A stretch of 64,000 nucleotides of DNA from Saprospiraceae bacterium (GTDB taxonomy: Bacteria; Bacteroidota; Bacteroidia; Chitinophagales; Saprospiraceae): positions 162,822-226,821 of the forward strand of contig JAHDHL010000005.1 in assembly GCA_020631355.1 (NCBI GenBank), read 5' to 3'. The notes below the pieces were generated by a model that made no database searches, was not told the DNA's origin, and was given only the letters and a program-made list of their open reading frames with translations. Below, in pieces: positions 1 through 9,423 of this stretch. Each line of letters begins with the position of its first letter. The first letter of the stretch is position 1. The translations under genes and the position numbers were made by a program.

Positions 1-234
1 ATAGGCCGTTATGAGGCTGACAACGAAGTAGGGGACTGGATTTATTTTGATGAGAAAACAGGATTCATTCTAAAGGATGGCCAATATTCAGATGGTAAAA
101 TGAATGGTCAATGGAATTATTATGATGAAAGGGGACAATATAAATTCGCTATCCTATATGAAGATGACAGTCTGAAAGAATTCATCAATGATAATGAGAC
201 CAAAGTAAAGACATATGAATTGAAATCAGAATAA
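1..234 (+). CDS. C-terminal part of a MORN-repeat-like protein
   Basis: The first base is already in an open frame that runs 77 codons to a TAA, so the 5' end lies outside the window. The visible protein has alternating glycine, tryptophan and aromatic residues (GDWIYFDEKTGF, then DGKMNGQWNYYDERGQ). This is the pattern of MORN-like repeats found in YwqK-type proteins, small beta-hairpin units about 22 residues long. At least two repeats are visible, followed by a charged tail ending KSE. The product could be a MORN protein of any length. Its function cannot be told from this fragment. Confidence 0.55.
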   Translation: MGRYEADNEVGDWIYFDEKTGFILKDGQYSDGKMNGQWNYYDERGQYKFAILYEDDSLKEFINDNETKVKTYELKSE

Positions 235-254
235 TTCATTCATGAATAAAATGA

Positions 255-300
255 AAGTCCCGCATTTCAGGTAATACTGAAATGCGGGACTTCTTTTTGT
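255..300. terminator. Bidirectional intrinsic terminator
   Basis: A perfect 16-bp stem (255-270 with 277-292) has a 6-base loop and is followed on the plus strand by CTTTTTG. On the minus strand the stem is followed by a weaker T-rich stretch. It sits between two convergent genes and probably ends both. Confidence 0.85.
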
Positions 301-321
301 AGGAATATTAATTTATAATTC

Positions 322-1575
322 CTATGGTTGTACCAGCATTTGGTCCAGTTCATTTTTATCTACTAATTCGATTTTCTTGATTTCTTCCCTGATATAATTT
401 TCGAAATCTCGTTTATATATTCCTAATTCATCCTCCACCATTTGGAAATAATCTGCTTCGAAATATCCTGTTTCCAAAATTCTTTTCACACCTTCCATTC
501 CGTGTTTTTCATGAATTTTTTTGATGATGAATCCTCCGATAACATACTTGAAATCAGTAAGGTATTCGCCATTGGGGATGTATTTTTCCTTTAATTCAAA
601 TATATTATCAAATCTGAATTCAGGATGAGCCTCTAGGTAAACCTTGAACTTTTGGATGTGCCAATCCAAGCGATATCCGGAACTGCCGCCAAGGAAAGTA
701 GCAATGCCTTCGTCTACCAGAAAATTCTTGCGTCCATTCTTAATGGCATTGGTATATAAATGAACAACCTCGTGCGGGTAATATTCGGAATTATTTCCCG
801 AAAGAATGATATTATTATAATTGTCAGCCAAGCCACCTGTACGGACCGGTTGGTAGGAAAAACTGAAAAAATCATACGCCATCATCTGACTTAAATCATC
901 GGTATGATTGGCTACAAAATAATCGAATGAAATGGGCTCAACGCCAAATTGATTGGCTATTCGGGTATTGAATTGATCCATTTTTTTAGCAACGGATACA
1001 TCGAATGTGTGATTCGGATGTACGACATAATTAATATTTCCAACCTTGATGTTTTCAAGTGTTTGTTTATGATAATCCGAGCCACTATGCAGACGATATC
1101 CAGTATCGGTTTCCTTGGCATAGACGGAAACAATATATTTGAGACGGACTTCTTGGGTATTGGAATCAACCTGGGTAAACATGGATTTTAATAATTTGAA
1201 ATCATTTTCCACGGCAGTGATTCCTATAATATTACAGTTCCAAACTTCTTCGTTATTCCTGGCATTTATTAAATCCAATAATAATGATATATAAGGATAG
1301 TCAGGAGCAGGTAATGTTTCGTAAGACCAATATTCATTTTGTTCATTCACATAACGATAGGATGATAGATAATCTTTCCATAACTGTATAATTTCCTTAG
1401 CATAATCCTCATCGGCATTTTGAATATTTTCATTGATTCTGAAACGTATGAAAGGTGATTCAGTAACTGTGGATTCTTCCGTGGTATTTTCTCCTTGTCC
1501 GGTACAGTAATATCCTAACATTAGGATGCCTAGAAGCATAAGGACGTAAGTGAATCTGAATGAGGATTGAAACAT
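322..1575 (-). CDS. Secreted HExxH metallopeptidase-like protein
   Basis: A 417-residue protein. The ATG at 1575 was chosen because it gives a clean N-terminal hydrophobic segment (about residues 8-24). A longer reading would start inside the upstream gene. The segment ends in GYYC, so lipidation is possible but the lipobox is poor. The motif HEVVH lies at 268-272 and DEGIA at 288-292. This is the layout of a gluzincin zinc site, with two His ligands and a downstream Glu, as in peptidase-MA-like families. The N-terminal 250 residues are not recognised. The gene starts 11 bases after the amidohydrolase-like gene upstream, so the two are probably cotranscribed. The substrate is unknown; proteolysis is inferred from the motif alone. 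Confidence 0.65.
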   Translation of the reverse strand: MFQSSFRFTYVLMLLGILMLGYYCTGQGENTTEESTVTESPFIRFRINENIQNADEDYAKEIIQLWKDYLSSYRYVNEQNEYWSYETLPAPDYPYISLLLDLINARNNEEVWNCNIIGITAVENDFKLLKSMFTQVDSNTQEVRLKYIVSVYAKETDTGYRLHSGSDYHKQTLENIKVGNINYVVHPNHTFDVSVAKKMDQFNTRIANQFGVEPISFDYFVANHTDDLSQMMAYDFFSFSYQPVRTGGLADNYNNIILSGNNSEYYPHEVVHLYTNAIKNGRKNFLVDEGIATFLGGSSGYRLDWHIQKFKVYLEAHPEFRFDNIFELKEKYIPNGEYLTDFKYVIGGFIIKKIHEKHGMEGVKRILETGYFEADYFQMVEDELGIYKRDFENYIREEIKKIELVDKNELDQMLVQP

Positions 1576-1586
1576 GGGATAATGAA

Positions 1587-2762
1587 TTATTGCTTGATTA
1601 ATTTTAGGGTTTTGATAGGAATATGATCCTGATGAAAACGAATGAAATAATAACCGTCTTTTAGTGTATCCAAAATAATGGCCTGACCATTCCATTCCGT
1701 AGCTAAGACTTCCTGTCCGATTCCATTATAAATAGATATCTGAAATTCTTGTAGGTTGCTTTCGATGAATAATTGGTTGGTCGCAGGATTGGGATAGATA
1801 TGGATATCTTCCTTGTGGAAATCATCGTTGATACTCGTAATTATATTGCAATAATTATCGTTGTAATCATCATTGTAATGATAATTCAAATAATCATTCA
1901 CAACAAGTACCAAGGTATCCGCAAATGCTGCTCTGATATCCTCGTCAAATCGAATATCCTGATGACATTCTATTTGAATGGCATCAATATTTCCTCCATC
2001 AGAAGAACCATGTCTTCCTGTATTATACCCTCCGCTGAAATAACTTTCATTCTCACCCGGATAAGGATCGGCCGTACTGGGCACACTAGGAACTAGGGCA
2101 TCATCAAATAAGGTCCCGAAACTTTGTGAGCCTCTCAGAAGTTCTGCATGACTCAAGGATTGAAGATTATCCTCCACTAACTTTCTGATACTGCTTTTTT
2201 CAACCAGACTGGGATTATTCAGATTGTCATCTGCCATTTGTAATTCATTGGAAAATATCCGGTATCCTAATTCCAAACGTTGGACTTCGTGCCCATGACC
2301 ATGAATATCCAAGAATAATCCTCTGCCATATTGTGTTTCCACTTTCATTTTGGCACTGTCAATAAAAGCATGATAAGCATACCAGGCCTGTTCGACCGTC
2401 GCATTACCACCTGCTGCCTCATCTATATCCCTATTGGCATCGAATTTTTTGCGGTGAAGGAGATTGATGATAATATGCGGATAACATCCAGTTTCCTCAA
2501 AATAACTCGCACCGATACTTCGCCCTAGTTCTTGGGTGTATGCATCCCTAGTACAAGTATAGGCTTCGCAATCCCTATCGGGAATGGATTCGGGTTCCAG
2601 ATAGCCACCATGTGGTACTGAAATCACCAAGGGCGTATTGCCCGGGATGTATTCTACATAACCCGTATTATCAAAATAGGATGTACCCGGTGTAAACTCC
2701 TGCCCCCATGATGTTAGATAGGAAAGAAATAGGAATAGAATGGATAGATGAGTCGGTTTCAT
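1587..2762 (-). CDS. T9SS-exported N-formylglutamate amidohydrolase-like protein
   Basis: A 391-residue protein with an N-terminal signal peptide (cleavage near SWGQ, residue 21). The motifs SVPHGG (48-53), NLLHRKKFDANR (100-111) and DIHGHGH (152-158) match the metal- and substrate-binding positions of the N-formylglutamate amidohydrolase family of zinc hydrolases. From about residue 320 a T9SS type A sorting domain follows (IYPNPATNQLFIES, then a beta-rich tail ending KTLKLIKQ), so the enzyme is predicted to reach the cell surface or medium. The usual family members are cytoplasmic, so the natural substrate here may differ, for example an N-acylated peptide or amino acid. It is first in a probable two-gene unit with the metallopeptidase-like gene. 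Confidence 0.7.
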   Translation of the reverse strand: MKPTHLSILFLFLSYLTSWGQEFTPGTSYFDNTGYVEYIPGNTPLVISVPHGGYLEPESIPDRDCEAYTCTRDAYTQELGRSIGASYFEETGCYPHIIINLLHRKKFDANRDIDEAAGGNATVEQAWYAYHAFIDSAKMKVETQYGRGLFLDIHGHGHEVQRLELGYRIFSNELQMADDNLNNPSLVEKSSIRKLVEDNLQSLSHAELLRGSQSFGTLFDDALVPSVPSTADPYPGENESYFSGGYNTGRHGSSDGGNIDAIQIECHQDIRFDEDIRAAFADTLVLVVNDYLNYHYNDDYNDNYCNIITSINDDFHKEDIHIYPNPATNQLFIESNLQEFQISIYNGIGQEVLATEWNGQAIILDTLKDGYYFIRFHQDHIPIKTLKLIKQ

Positions 2763-2832
2763 ATGAGACTGTTTCTAGGCAATGATGAATGAGTCCAAGT
2801 TAGTCCCAAAATTCTATTATCCCAACTACAAA

Positions 2833-3429
2833 TTATTTTTTCTTGATTTCTTCCCAGGTGGAGAATAAGGCTTCTTGTGAGGGTCTATCCTTGGGTATTT
2901 CCCTAAGTGGTTCGCATTCCTTTAGGGATTCGTAGAGGTCCTTGGGTAAGCTTTGGTATAATTGGGTTCCTTTGGTTTTCCAAGCAATCATTTCGTCAGA
3001 TACCTGGCGAATGACTTTCCCCGGATTTCCTACGACCAGACTCCTTGGCGGAATTTGGGTTTTTGCCTTAACGAAACACAAGGCACCAATAATGGATTCG
3101 TCACCGATAACTGCATCATCCATGACTACGGCATTCATACCTACAAGGACGTTCCTCCCGATATTGGCTCCATGTATGATGGCTCCATGACCAATGTGTG
3201 CTGATTCATGGAGTGTCATGGTCACGCCGGGAAACATATGAATGGTACAGTTCTCTTGGATGTTGCATCCATCCTCGATGATGATGCCACCCCAATCACC
3301 ACGGATGGCCGCACCCGGCCCGACGTAAACATCCTTGCCAATAATGACATTACCTATGACGGCTGCCAAAGGATGGATAAAGGATGATTCATGTATGACA
3401 GGTTTGAAACCCTTGAATTCGTAGACCAT
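2833..3429 (-). CDS. paaY: PaaY-like gamma-carbonic-anhydrase-fold protein
   Basis: A 198-residue left-handed beta-helix protein built of hexapeptide repeats (for example PLAAVIGNVIIGKDVYVGPGA). The His ligands of the gamma-carbonic anhydrase family are visible in CTIHMF and HIGHGAIIHGA. Length and C-terminal extension fit PaaY, a thioesterase associated with the phenylacetate pathway that is thought to free CoA from dead-end intermediates. The paa neighbourhood supports this over a plain carbonic anhydrase. It lies 67 bases downstream of paaF, with a hairpin between the two genes, and is the last paa gene of the region. Confidence 0.85.
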   Translation of the reverse strand: MVYEFKGFKPVIHESSFIHPLAAVIGNVIIGKDVYVGPGAAIRGDWGGIIIEDGCNIQENCTIHMFPGVTMTLHESAHIGHGAIIHGANIGRNVLVGMNAVVMDDAVIGDESIIGALCFVKAKTQIPPRSLVVGNPGKVIRQVSDEMIAWKTKGTQLYQSLPKDLYESLKECEPLREIPKDRPSQEALFSTWEEIKKK

Positions 3430-3449
3430 GATGAATGGAATGATGGAGT

Positions 3450-3482
3450 AATGAATGATTACCTATTCGGCAATCATTCATT
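3450..3482. other. Intercistronic hairpin between paaF and paaY
   Basis: A perfect 11-bp inverted repeat (3450-3460 with 3472-3482) with an 11-base loop. There is no T tract on the minus strand, the direction of the genes, so it is not a standard terminator. An mRNA-stabilising or processing role is possible but only inferred. Confidence 0.4.
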
Positions 3483-3496
3483 TTCCTGTATTAGTA

Positions 3497-4267
3497 TTAT
3501 TTGCCTTTGAATTTGGCGATGGCATTCTTCGAATAATCAGAAAGAACCAATTTACCTGACATTTCAGCCCTTTCTTCCAAAAGGGTATCCCAATGTTCTG
3601 TTCCTTCCCAAAATACTTTTTTCAATAATCTTTTGGCCTCTGGATTGGAATGTACCAACTTGTGAGCCAGAACCTGAATGGCTTCATCCATTTCCGCTGC
3701 TGAGTCATACACTTCTGCAAATAAACCGTTTTCCTTGGCCCATTGTGCAGAACGCCAGGCAGTGGCATTGATAGCCAATTGGCTCATGGCAGAAAGACCT
3801 AGTTTTCGTTCGCAGGCAGGCCCTACAACAAAAGGTCCGATACCTACGGCCAATTCACTCAGTTTGACTGATGCGTATTGGGTAGCGAAACAATAATCTG
3901 TTGCGGATGCCACTCCGACACCACCTCCCACGGCCTTGCCTTGCACCCTGCCAATGATAATCTTAGGACATTTCCTACAAGCATTGATGACATTGGCAAA
4001 ACCCATGAAGAATTGCTTTCCCGTAGGGAAATCCTCAATGCTGGCTAATTCGTCGAAACTTGCACCTGCACAAAAGGTACGGTCTCCGGCAGATTTAAGG
4101 ATGATGACTTCGATGTCGTCCCTTTGGCCTGCATCATGAATGGTTTGTGTGAATTTGGCGAGTAGTTTACCCGGAAGTGAATTGTGTGCGGGATGATAGA
4201 ATGTGATGGTTCCGATTCCCTCGTTGACTTCTAGGGTAATATCTCCTAACTGCGTATTGTCTTGCAT
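3497..4267 (-). CDS. paaF: Enoyl-CoA hydratase/isomerase, PaaF-like
   Basis: A 256-residue crotonase-fold protein. The ATG at 4267 is preferred; an in-frame GTG seven codons earlier (4288) is the alternative. The oxyanion-hole segments are CAGASFDE and GKAVGGGVGVA. The context suggests hydration of 2,3-dehydroadipyl-CoA (the PaaF step), before PaaH and PaaJ complete beta-oxidation to succinyl-CoA and acetyl-CoA. The sequence alone cannot separate PaaF from other crotonases such as methylglutaconyl-CoA hydratases. It follows the histidine kinase gene closely, within about 50 bases, and precedes paaY. Confidence 0.75.
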   Translation of the reverse strand: MQDNTQLGDITLEVNEGIGTITFYHPAHNSLPGKLLAKFTQTIHDAGQRDDIEVIILKSAGDRTFCAGASFDELASIEDFPTGKQFFMGFANVINACRKCPKIIIGRVQGKAVGGGVGVASATDYCFATQYASVKLSELAVGIGPFVVGPACERKLGLSAMSQLAINATAWRSAQWAKENGLFAEVYDSAAEMDEAIQVLAHKLVHSNPEAKRLLKKVFWEGTEHWDTLLEERAEMSGKLVLSDYSKNAIAKFKGK

Positions 4268-4315
4268 GGTATTCTTTGATTTGGACACGCGAATTTACAA
4301 AGGAATACCATTCCA

Positions 4316-6319
4316 TTAGGCAACTTCCTGCATTTGTTTTGTACCTGCACCTACACTTTTGGGAAATCTGATGATGAAAGTGCTGCCCTCACCATAAACA
4401 GATTCGATATGAATGTTGCCATGATAGAAATCAACAATTTTCTTACAAGTAGCCAGACCGATTCCACTGCCCTTGTATGTGGATTGAGAATGAAGCTTTC
4501 TGAATAATAGGAAAACCTCATTCAGATATTCTTCCTTGATTCCGATTCCATTATCAGAGATACGAATTTCCACATTATCCTGACTATTCTTGGATTGGAT
4601 GTGGATATGTGGCTGGACATTGGGTTTTCTGAATTTGATGGCATTACTCAGGATATTCTGAAACAACATTTCAATCAGTGAGGAATGCGCTGTGATATTG
4701 GGAAGCCCACTGATGTGGAATTGAGCATCCGTATGATTGATATCCGCTTGCAATTTCAACATGACCCTTTCCAGCGAGATATTGAGGTTCACTTCCCGCA
4801 TATCCGGCAAGTCCTTATCTAACCGTGAAAAGACGAGGAGGTCATCCACTAAGGATGACATTTGTTCTGTCGAATCCATGATATAGTCCAATAGCTCCAC
4901 ATTCTTGGGTTCATCTGCAATCTTTCTGGAAAGCAGACCCGAAAATGAATGGATGGTTCTCAAGGGAGCTTTGAGATCATGTGCTGCGATGGAAGCAAAG
5001 TTCCTTAGGCTTTCATTGGATTGTTCGAGCTTGAGATTGGAATGTTCCAATTTACTATTGGACTGGTTCAGCAGTTGATTGGTCTTTTCCAGTTCTTTGG
5101 ATAGGACATTGATGGTTTCGATTTTCTTTTTTCGACTACTTGCCAAACGTCTATAAGAAAACATCATGAATCCTAAGAGCCCGATGACACCGAGGGAAAA
5201 GAAGATAATTCTTCGATTTCTTTGATGCTTCCATTCCGTATATTCTTTCTCTTGTTGGAGAATCCTACTCTTTTCCTCTTGTAATTCCAGTAAATCCTTG
5301 AGTTTGATGACTATGGATTCCTCTGTTTGTTGTTGGTTACTGATTTCTAATTCCTTAATGGCAGCTTGGCTATATTTGGCAATGGCATCACTGTCTTGTT
5401 CTATTTCAGAAATGCTGAGCAGTAATTTGGCAGCGTTAATCGTATGTTTGTTGAATTTGAATCGCAAGGCCATTTCATAGCCTTCGGTCAGATAATTCTT
5501 CGCTTTAGAATATTCCCTTTGGTTCAGATACGCTTTTCCCAATCCGATGAGTGCGTGGCATTTTTGTTCGCCATCTTCGTATCCATTCTTATCAATGGCC
5601 AACTGATAATGTATGATGGCAGAATCCACATTGATTTCCTCATAGAGGTCGCCCACAACATTATGGACCATATACTGTGCATCGAATTTTTCGGTTTTGA
5701 TGGAAAGTGCAAAGTCATAATCCGAAAGTGCATTTTCAATATTACCCATTTTATAGTAGGTATACCCCCTGTGGTAATATTTCCAGAAAGTATTATAGGC
5801 ATTCTCCTCGGGTAATGAATTCAGAAGCTCCAATGATTTATCCAACATTCCTGCATTTCTGTAGGATGCAGCTTGGTTCGTGATGATTTTTTGTCTGAAT
5901 GAATCCAAACCGTGATTCTCAGCAATGATTCTGGCTTCATTATGATGGAAAATGGATTCGGCATATAATCCCGTAGCAAAATAGGAGAGTCCGATGATGA
6001 AATGGATATCCGCATTGAGTTCGGGTGACTGGATTTGATTTTCGTGTTGGAGAAGAATTTCAGATACTTCTTTTGAGGCTACGAAGTAGTTGTTCAAATA
6101 ATAGTGTAAACTGATATTTTGGGAATGACGTATTACATCCTGGAAATTGGAAGATTGGGTAAGTTCTTGGTATACCGAATCCACTTTAGGGATGGATGTA
6201 TATCGGTTCATGACGTTCTGGACATCCTTTTCAATGGATATCGAGGGAGCATCATGTGCTTTTATATCATATTCCAGAAAGATTATGAATAGTAGTAGGA
6301 TAGTGCGAATGTCAAGCAT
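4316..6319 (-). CDS. TPR-containing sensor histidine kinase
   Basis: A 667-residue membrane histidine kinase. It has a short N-terminal hydrophobic leader, then a tetratricopeptide-rich sensor region (about 50-330), a coiled stretch, one membrane segment (around IIFFSLGVIGLLGFMMF), another coiled coil, and the kinase core. The phospho-acceptor is His447 in AAHDLKAPL. The ATP-binding part shows the N box (QNILSNAIKF), G1 box (SDNGIGI) and G2 box (GSGIGLATCKK). No receiver domain or partner regulator is adjacent. Its position just upstream of paaF-paaY suggests readthrough or shared expression with the paa genes. The sensed signal is unknown. Confidence 0.85.
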   Translation of the reverse strand: MLDIRTILLLFIIFLEYDIKAHDAPSISIEKDVQNVMNRYTSIPKVDSVYQELTQSSNFQDVIRHSQNISLHYYLNNYFVASKEVSEILLQHENQIQSPELNADIHFIIGLSYFATGLYAESIFHHNEARIIAENHGLDSFRQKIITNQAASYRNAGMLDKSLELLNSLPEENAYNTFWKYYHRGYTYYKMGNIENALSDYDFALSIKTEKFDAQYMVHNVVGDLYEEINVDSAIIHYQLAIDKNGYEDGEQKCHALIGLGKAYLNQREYSKAKNYLTEGYEMALRFKFNKHTINAAKLLLSISEIEQDSDAIAKYSQAAIKELEISNQQQTEESIVIKLKDLLELQEEKSRILQQEKEYTEWKHQRNRRIIFFSLGVIGLLGFMMFSYRRLASSRKKKIETINVLSKELEKTNQLLNQSNSKLEHSNLKLEQSNESLRNFASIAAHDLKAPLRTIHSFSGLLSRKIADEPKNVELLDYIMDSTEQMSSLVDDLLVFSRLDKDLPDMREVNLNISLERVMLKLQADINHTDAQFHISGLPNITAHSSLIEMLFQNILSNAIKFRKPNVQPHIHIQSKNSQDNVEIRISDNGIGIKEEYLNEVFLLFRKLHSQSTYKGSGIGLATCKKIVDFYHGNIHIESVYGEGSTFIIRFPKSVGAGTKQMQEVA

Positions 6320-6516
6320 AGTCTTTTGTGTTGGTTTTGTTCTTTATTTCATTTAATGAATTTTCCAGATAGGTTACTCAATGTTAGTTAGATCATGCTT
6401 GAGAATTTGTACGCTGTTTGTTATGCTAGGTTTCGGAATGATTGAGAAAATGATGGTTTTTTGGCAGATAGAAAGGATTAGTGTCCTAAACTGACAATTG
6501 GCGTCATATGGAACGT

Positions 6517-6549
6517 AAAAAGCCACACACTTTTACAGCATGTGGCTTT
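6517..6549 (-). terminator. Intrinsic terminator after paaZ
   Basis: A 9-bp stem (6519-6527 with 6541-6549) reads on the minus strand as a hairpin followed by a run of T. It lies about 25 bases after the paaZ stop codon. Confidence 0.65.
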
Positions 6550-6574
6550 CCATATATGAATCCATGTGCGTTTT

Positions 6575-8629
6575 TTACGCCTGATTCAGTTTTTTGACCA
6601 TAGTAAGTATGGTAGCAATGGCAACGGTTTCTCCTGTTTCGTCATAGACATCCACTAGGAATTTTACAATGCCCTTGGCAGGTTCATCCTCTCTTTTTTC
6701 TTGGTCTAGTTTTTCCTTGACGGTAAATTTCACACCAATGGTCATACCCGGATAAACGGGCTTGGTGAATCTGCATTCGTCCAACCCATAGTTCAACAAG
6801 ACAGGACCTTTCTTCGGTTCAACGAATAATCCTGCAGCCTTTGAAAGCACAAAATATCCATGTGCAACCCGACCCTCGAACATGGTTCCCTCAAGGGATG
6901 TTGCATCCATATGTGCATAGAAATTATCACCTGAGACATTCGCAAAATTGACAATATCCGTTTCCGTAACAGTATGCTTATGGGTGAATACCGTTTCTCC
7001 TACTTCCAATTCCTCGAAATGCTTCATGAATGGATGAATCGGCTTTTCAATATAATCGCCACCGGGTTGGAATACTCCTGTAACCTTTGTAAGCGTCTGT
7101 GGACTTCCTTGTATGGCACATCTCTGCAGATAATGTTTGACACCTCTCAGGCCTCCCATTTCCTCTCCGCCTCCGGCACGTCCCGGTCCACCATGTACCA
7201 ATAAGGGCATAGGGGAACCATGCCCTGTACTCTCCTTGGCAGAACGCCTATTCAGAACGAGAATCCTACCATGATGAGACGCTGCTCCTACTACGAATTC
7301 CCTTGCCATATCATCATCATTGGTACAGATGGAACTGACCAACGAACCCTTACCCATTTGCGCCAAAGTGATGGCTTCTTCCATATTCTTGTAGGGCATC
7401 AATGTACTGACAGGACCGAATGCTTCCGTTTCATGGACCGCAACCTTGTTGAAAGGATCATTATTCAAAAAGAGTAGGGGATGATAGAATGCTCCCTTGT
7501 CCCATTCTGCACCAATCAAGTTGGATTGCTTACCATATTCGCCATATACGATTTCTTGTTCCTCCATGAGTTTTCTCACTTGCTTATTCACTTCCTCAAC
7601 TTGCTCTTTGGAAACCAATGCACCCATTCTGACTTCCTTTTCGAAAGGGGAACCGATGGTTGTTTTGGACAATCTCTTTCCAAGTGCAATCTGAACATCC
7701 TCAATGAGATTCTCAGGGACAATGACCCTACGGATAGCAGTACATTTCTGTCCACATTTTCCAGTCATTTCCCTTGCCACTTCCTTGATGAACAATGCAA
7801 ATTCCTCCGTATCAGGCGTTGCATCTTCCCCTAGGACAGAACAATTGAGTGAGTCAGCCTCCATATTGAATGGAATGGCATTCTGAATGATATTGGAATG
7901 TGCCTTAAGCATCCTACCCGTATCTGCCGACCCTGTAAATGTGCATACATCCTGCGAAGTCAATGGTTCGATGATTCCGAATCCCGTACCACAGGCCAAT
8001 TGTAATGCACCCTCTGGTAATATGCCGGAATCTATGATATCCCTAACCATAGCTTGGGTGAGGAAAGAAGTGGACTCTGCTGCTTTTACAATAGCAGGCA
8101 TTCCTGCCAACCAATTCACTGCACATTTTTCAAGCATTCCCCATATAGGGAAATTGAATGCATTGATGTGAACCGCCACACCTCTGCGTGGAACCATGAT
8201 GTGATGCCCGATGAATGTTCCTTCCTTGGATAGTGGAATGTAGTCACCATCTACATCGAATGGTTGGTTGGGGAATTTTTTCCTGAGGCTGGCATTGGCA
8301 AAGAGATTACCTATCCCTCCCTCAATATCAACCCATGAATCTATCTTGGTGGCACCCGTCCTATAACTCATCGGATAATAATCCTTTCGCTTTTCAAACA
8401 GATGTAATGCGAGTTTCTTAATCATCATTCCCCTTTCGTGGAATGTCATTTTTCGTAGCTTGGGATTACCCACTTTCCGGGCATAATCCATCATTTCACC
8501 GAAATCCAGCCCTCCACTTGAGGCAACTGAAATCAGTTCGCCATTGATGGCATCGTATTGAGGGATTTCCTGACCACCTTTGGGTGTGATCCATTGTCCT
8601 AGGGCATAGTTAGGGAGTAAATTCGACAT
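6575..8629 (-). CDS. paaZ: PaaZ: oxepin-CoA hydrolase / semialdehyde dehydrogenase
   Basis: A 684-residue fusion enzyme (ATG at 8629; an in-frame GTG at 8656 is less likely). The N-terminal aldehyde dehydrogenase domain has [12 protein letters not shown], the general-base Glu in FNMEADSLN and the catalytic Cys in [12 protein letters not shown]. The C-terminal MaoC-like hotdog domain has the hydratase residues in [12 protein letters not shown] and ends near [10 protein letters not shown]. The hydratase opens the oxepin-CoA ring and the dehydrogenase oxidises the resulting aldehyde to 3-oxo-5,6-dehydrosuberyl-CoA for PaaJ. Both active sites look intact. The gene stands alone between two terminators and has its own -7-like box. 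Confidence 0.95.
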   Translation of the reverse strand: MSNLLPNYALGQWITPKGGQEIPQYDAINGELISVASSGGLDFGEMMDYARKVGNPKLRKMTFHERGMMIKKLALHLFEKRKDYYPMSYRTGATKIDSWVDIEGGIGNLFANASLRKKFPNQPFDVDGDYIPLSKEGTFIGHHIMVPRRGVAVHINAFNFPIWGMLEKCAVNWLAGMPAIVKAAESTSFLTQAMVRDIIDSGILPEGALQLACGTGFGIIEPLTSQDVCTFTGSADTGRMLKAHSNIIQNAIPFNMEADSLNCSVLGEDATPDTEEFALFIKEVAREMTGKCGQKCTAIRRVIVPENLIEDVQIALGKRLSKTTIGSPFEKEVRMGALVSKEQVEEVNKQVRKLMEEQEIVYGEYGKQSNLIGAEWDKGAFYHPLLFLNNDPFNKVAVHETEAFGPVSTLMPYKNMEEAITLAQMGKGSLVSSICTNDDDMAREFVVGAASHHGRILVLNRRSAKESTGHGSPMPLLVHGGPGRAGGGEEMGGLRGVKHYLQRCAIQGSPQTLTKVTGVFQPGGDYIEKPIHPFMKHFEELEVGETVFTHKHTVTETDIVNFANVSGDNFYAHMDATSLEGTMFEGRVAHGYFVLSKAAGLFVEPKKGPVLLNYGLDECRFTKPVYPGMTIGVKFTVKEKLDQEKREDEPAKGIVKFLVDVYDETGETVAIATILTMVKKLNQA

Positions 8630-8655
8630 GGAAATATTGGTTTTATGAATTTCCA

Positions 8656-8663
8656 CAAATTTA
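8656..8663 (-). promoter_or_regulatory. Candidate -7 box of paaZ
   Basis: On the minus strand this reads TAAATTTG, a full match to the Bacteroidota TAnnTTTG element, about 27 bases before the paaZ ATG. The nearest TTG lies 24 bases upstream, longer than the usual 19-21, so the -33 element is uncertain. A 7-bp inverted repeat (8629-8635 with 8649-8655) lies in the leader. Confidence 0.45.
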
Positions 8664-8670
8664 CAATAAT

Positions 8671-8709
8671 AAAAAGGAAGAGCGGTACAAAACAGAAGTT
8701 CTGTACCGC
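8671..8709 (-). terminator. Intrinsic terminator after the DinB-like gene
   Basis: An 8-bp stem (8682-8689 with 8702-8709) is followed on the minus strand by a T-rich run (the A run at 8671-8677 on the plus strand). It lies 31 bases after the DinB-like stop codon. Confidence 0.65.
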
Positions 8710-8739
8710 CCTATCCAAATATTTAGAACACACTTATTT

Positions 8740-9204
8740 TCATAATAATTTCTTCATCGCCAGTGCATATCCCAAATGGGTACCCTCATGGAAATAACTG
8801 AAGTCAAGGGCATCCTGTACTGAACTGACCTTATTGGAGGGAGAAAGTTCCCATGCATGGTACTGGCTGAATTTTTCTGAAGCCATATCCTTTTCCAATT
8901 GTTCTATGGATTTCATTGCAAAATCCTTCCAGAATGCAATTTCCTCATCACTTACAGGTCCTTCGGGCTTAGAGCCCATTTTGTATCTTTCAAGTTGTTC
9001 GGGTGAGAGACCAATATCATTTCCTGACGGACCGTAGCACATGCTTTGTGTCGAAGCAACAGAATGTGCAAAATTCCAAATGAGGTTATTCTTGAATCCC
9101 TCAGGAATATGATTCAATTGCTCATTGGAGAATTTACTGATGGTTCCAAGGAATGCTTGTCTGATGAATTTGAGGTTCTTTAGATCGTACTTACTTTGAT
9201 TCAT
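8740..9204 (-). CDS. DinB-superfamily protein
   Basis: A 154-residue helical protein of the DinB/YfiT superfamily of four-helix bundles. Metal-type histidines sit in NFAHSVAS and FHEGTHLGY, in the spacing typical of the fold. Members include thiol transferases (bacillithiol, mycothiol) and many proteins of unknown role; the substrate here cannot be told. The gene is flanked by terminators on both sides and lies between paaJ and paaZ. It is probably transcribed alone, and a link to phenylacetate breakdown is only positional. Confidence 0.75.
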   Translation of the reverse strand: MNQSKYDLKNLKFIRQAFLGTISKFSNEQLNHIPEGFKNNLIWNFAHSVASTQSMCYGPSGNDIGLSPEQLERYKMGSKPEGPVSDEEIAFWKDFAMKSIEQLEKDMASEKFSQYHAWELSPSNKVSSVQDALDFSYFHEGTHLGYALAMKKLL

Positions 9205-9356
9205 TAGGTTGATTTTAACTCAGAGAATACAATGATGAATGTTTGTTCAACTCACGGAATCATGGGGATAATATATTATACTCCCATTTTTCAATTTGGT
9301 TATGTTAATGTCAATTTTTTTAATTTGTGTGCCTGTTGTTTGGGGCGTTGAATAAA

Positions 9357-9395
9357 GAATAGCCTGTGATTCCAAGTAGGAATCACAGGCTATTC
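9357..9395 (-). terminator. Strong intrinsic terminator after paaJ
   Basis: A perfect 17-bp stem (9357-9373 with 9379-9395) with a 5-base loop, followed on the minus strand by TTTATT. It begins about 30 bases after the paaJ stop and probably ends the long upstream paa transcript. Confidence 0.85.
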
Positions 9396-9423
9396 AAATA
9401 TCTGGAAATAGTTTTTAGTCCAA

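Noticed and set aside
1576..1695. Upstream extension of the HExxH protein by 40 residues
   Set aside because: It would overlap the end of the preceding gene and hide the signal peptide behind an unrelated sequence.
6371..6392. GTTAGTT half-site like that of the paaE palindrome
   Set aside because: The matching arm reads TACTCAA instead of AACTAAC, so there is no real inverted repeat.
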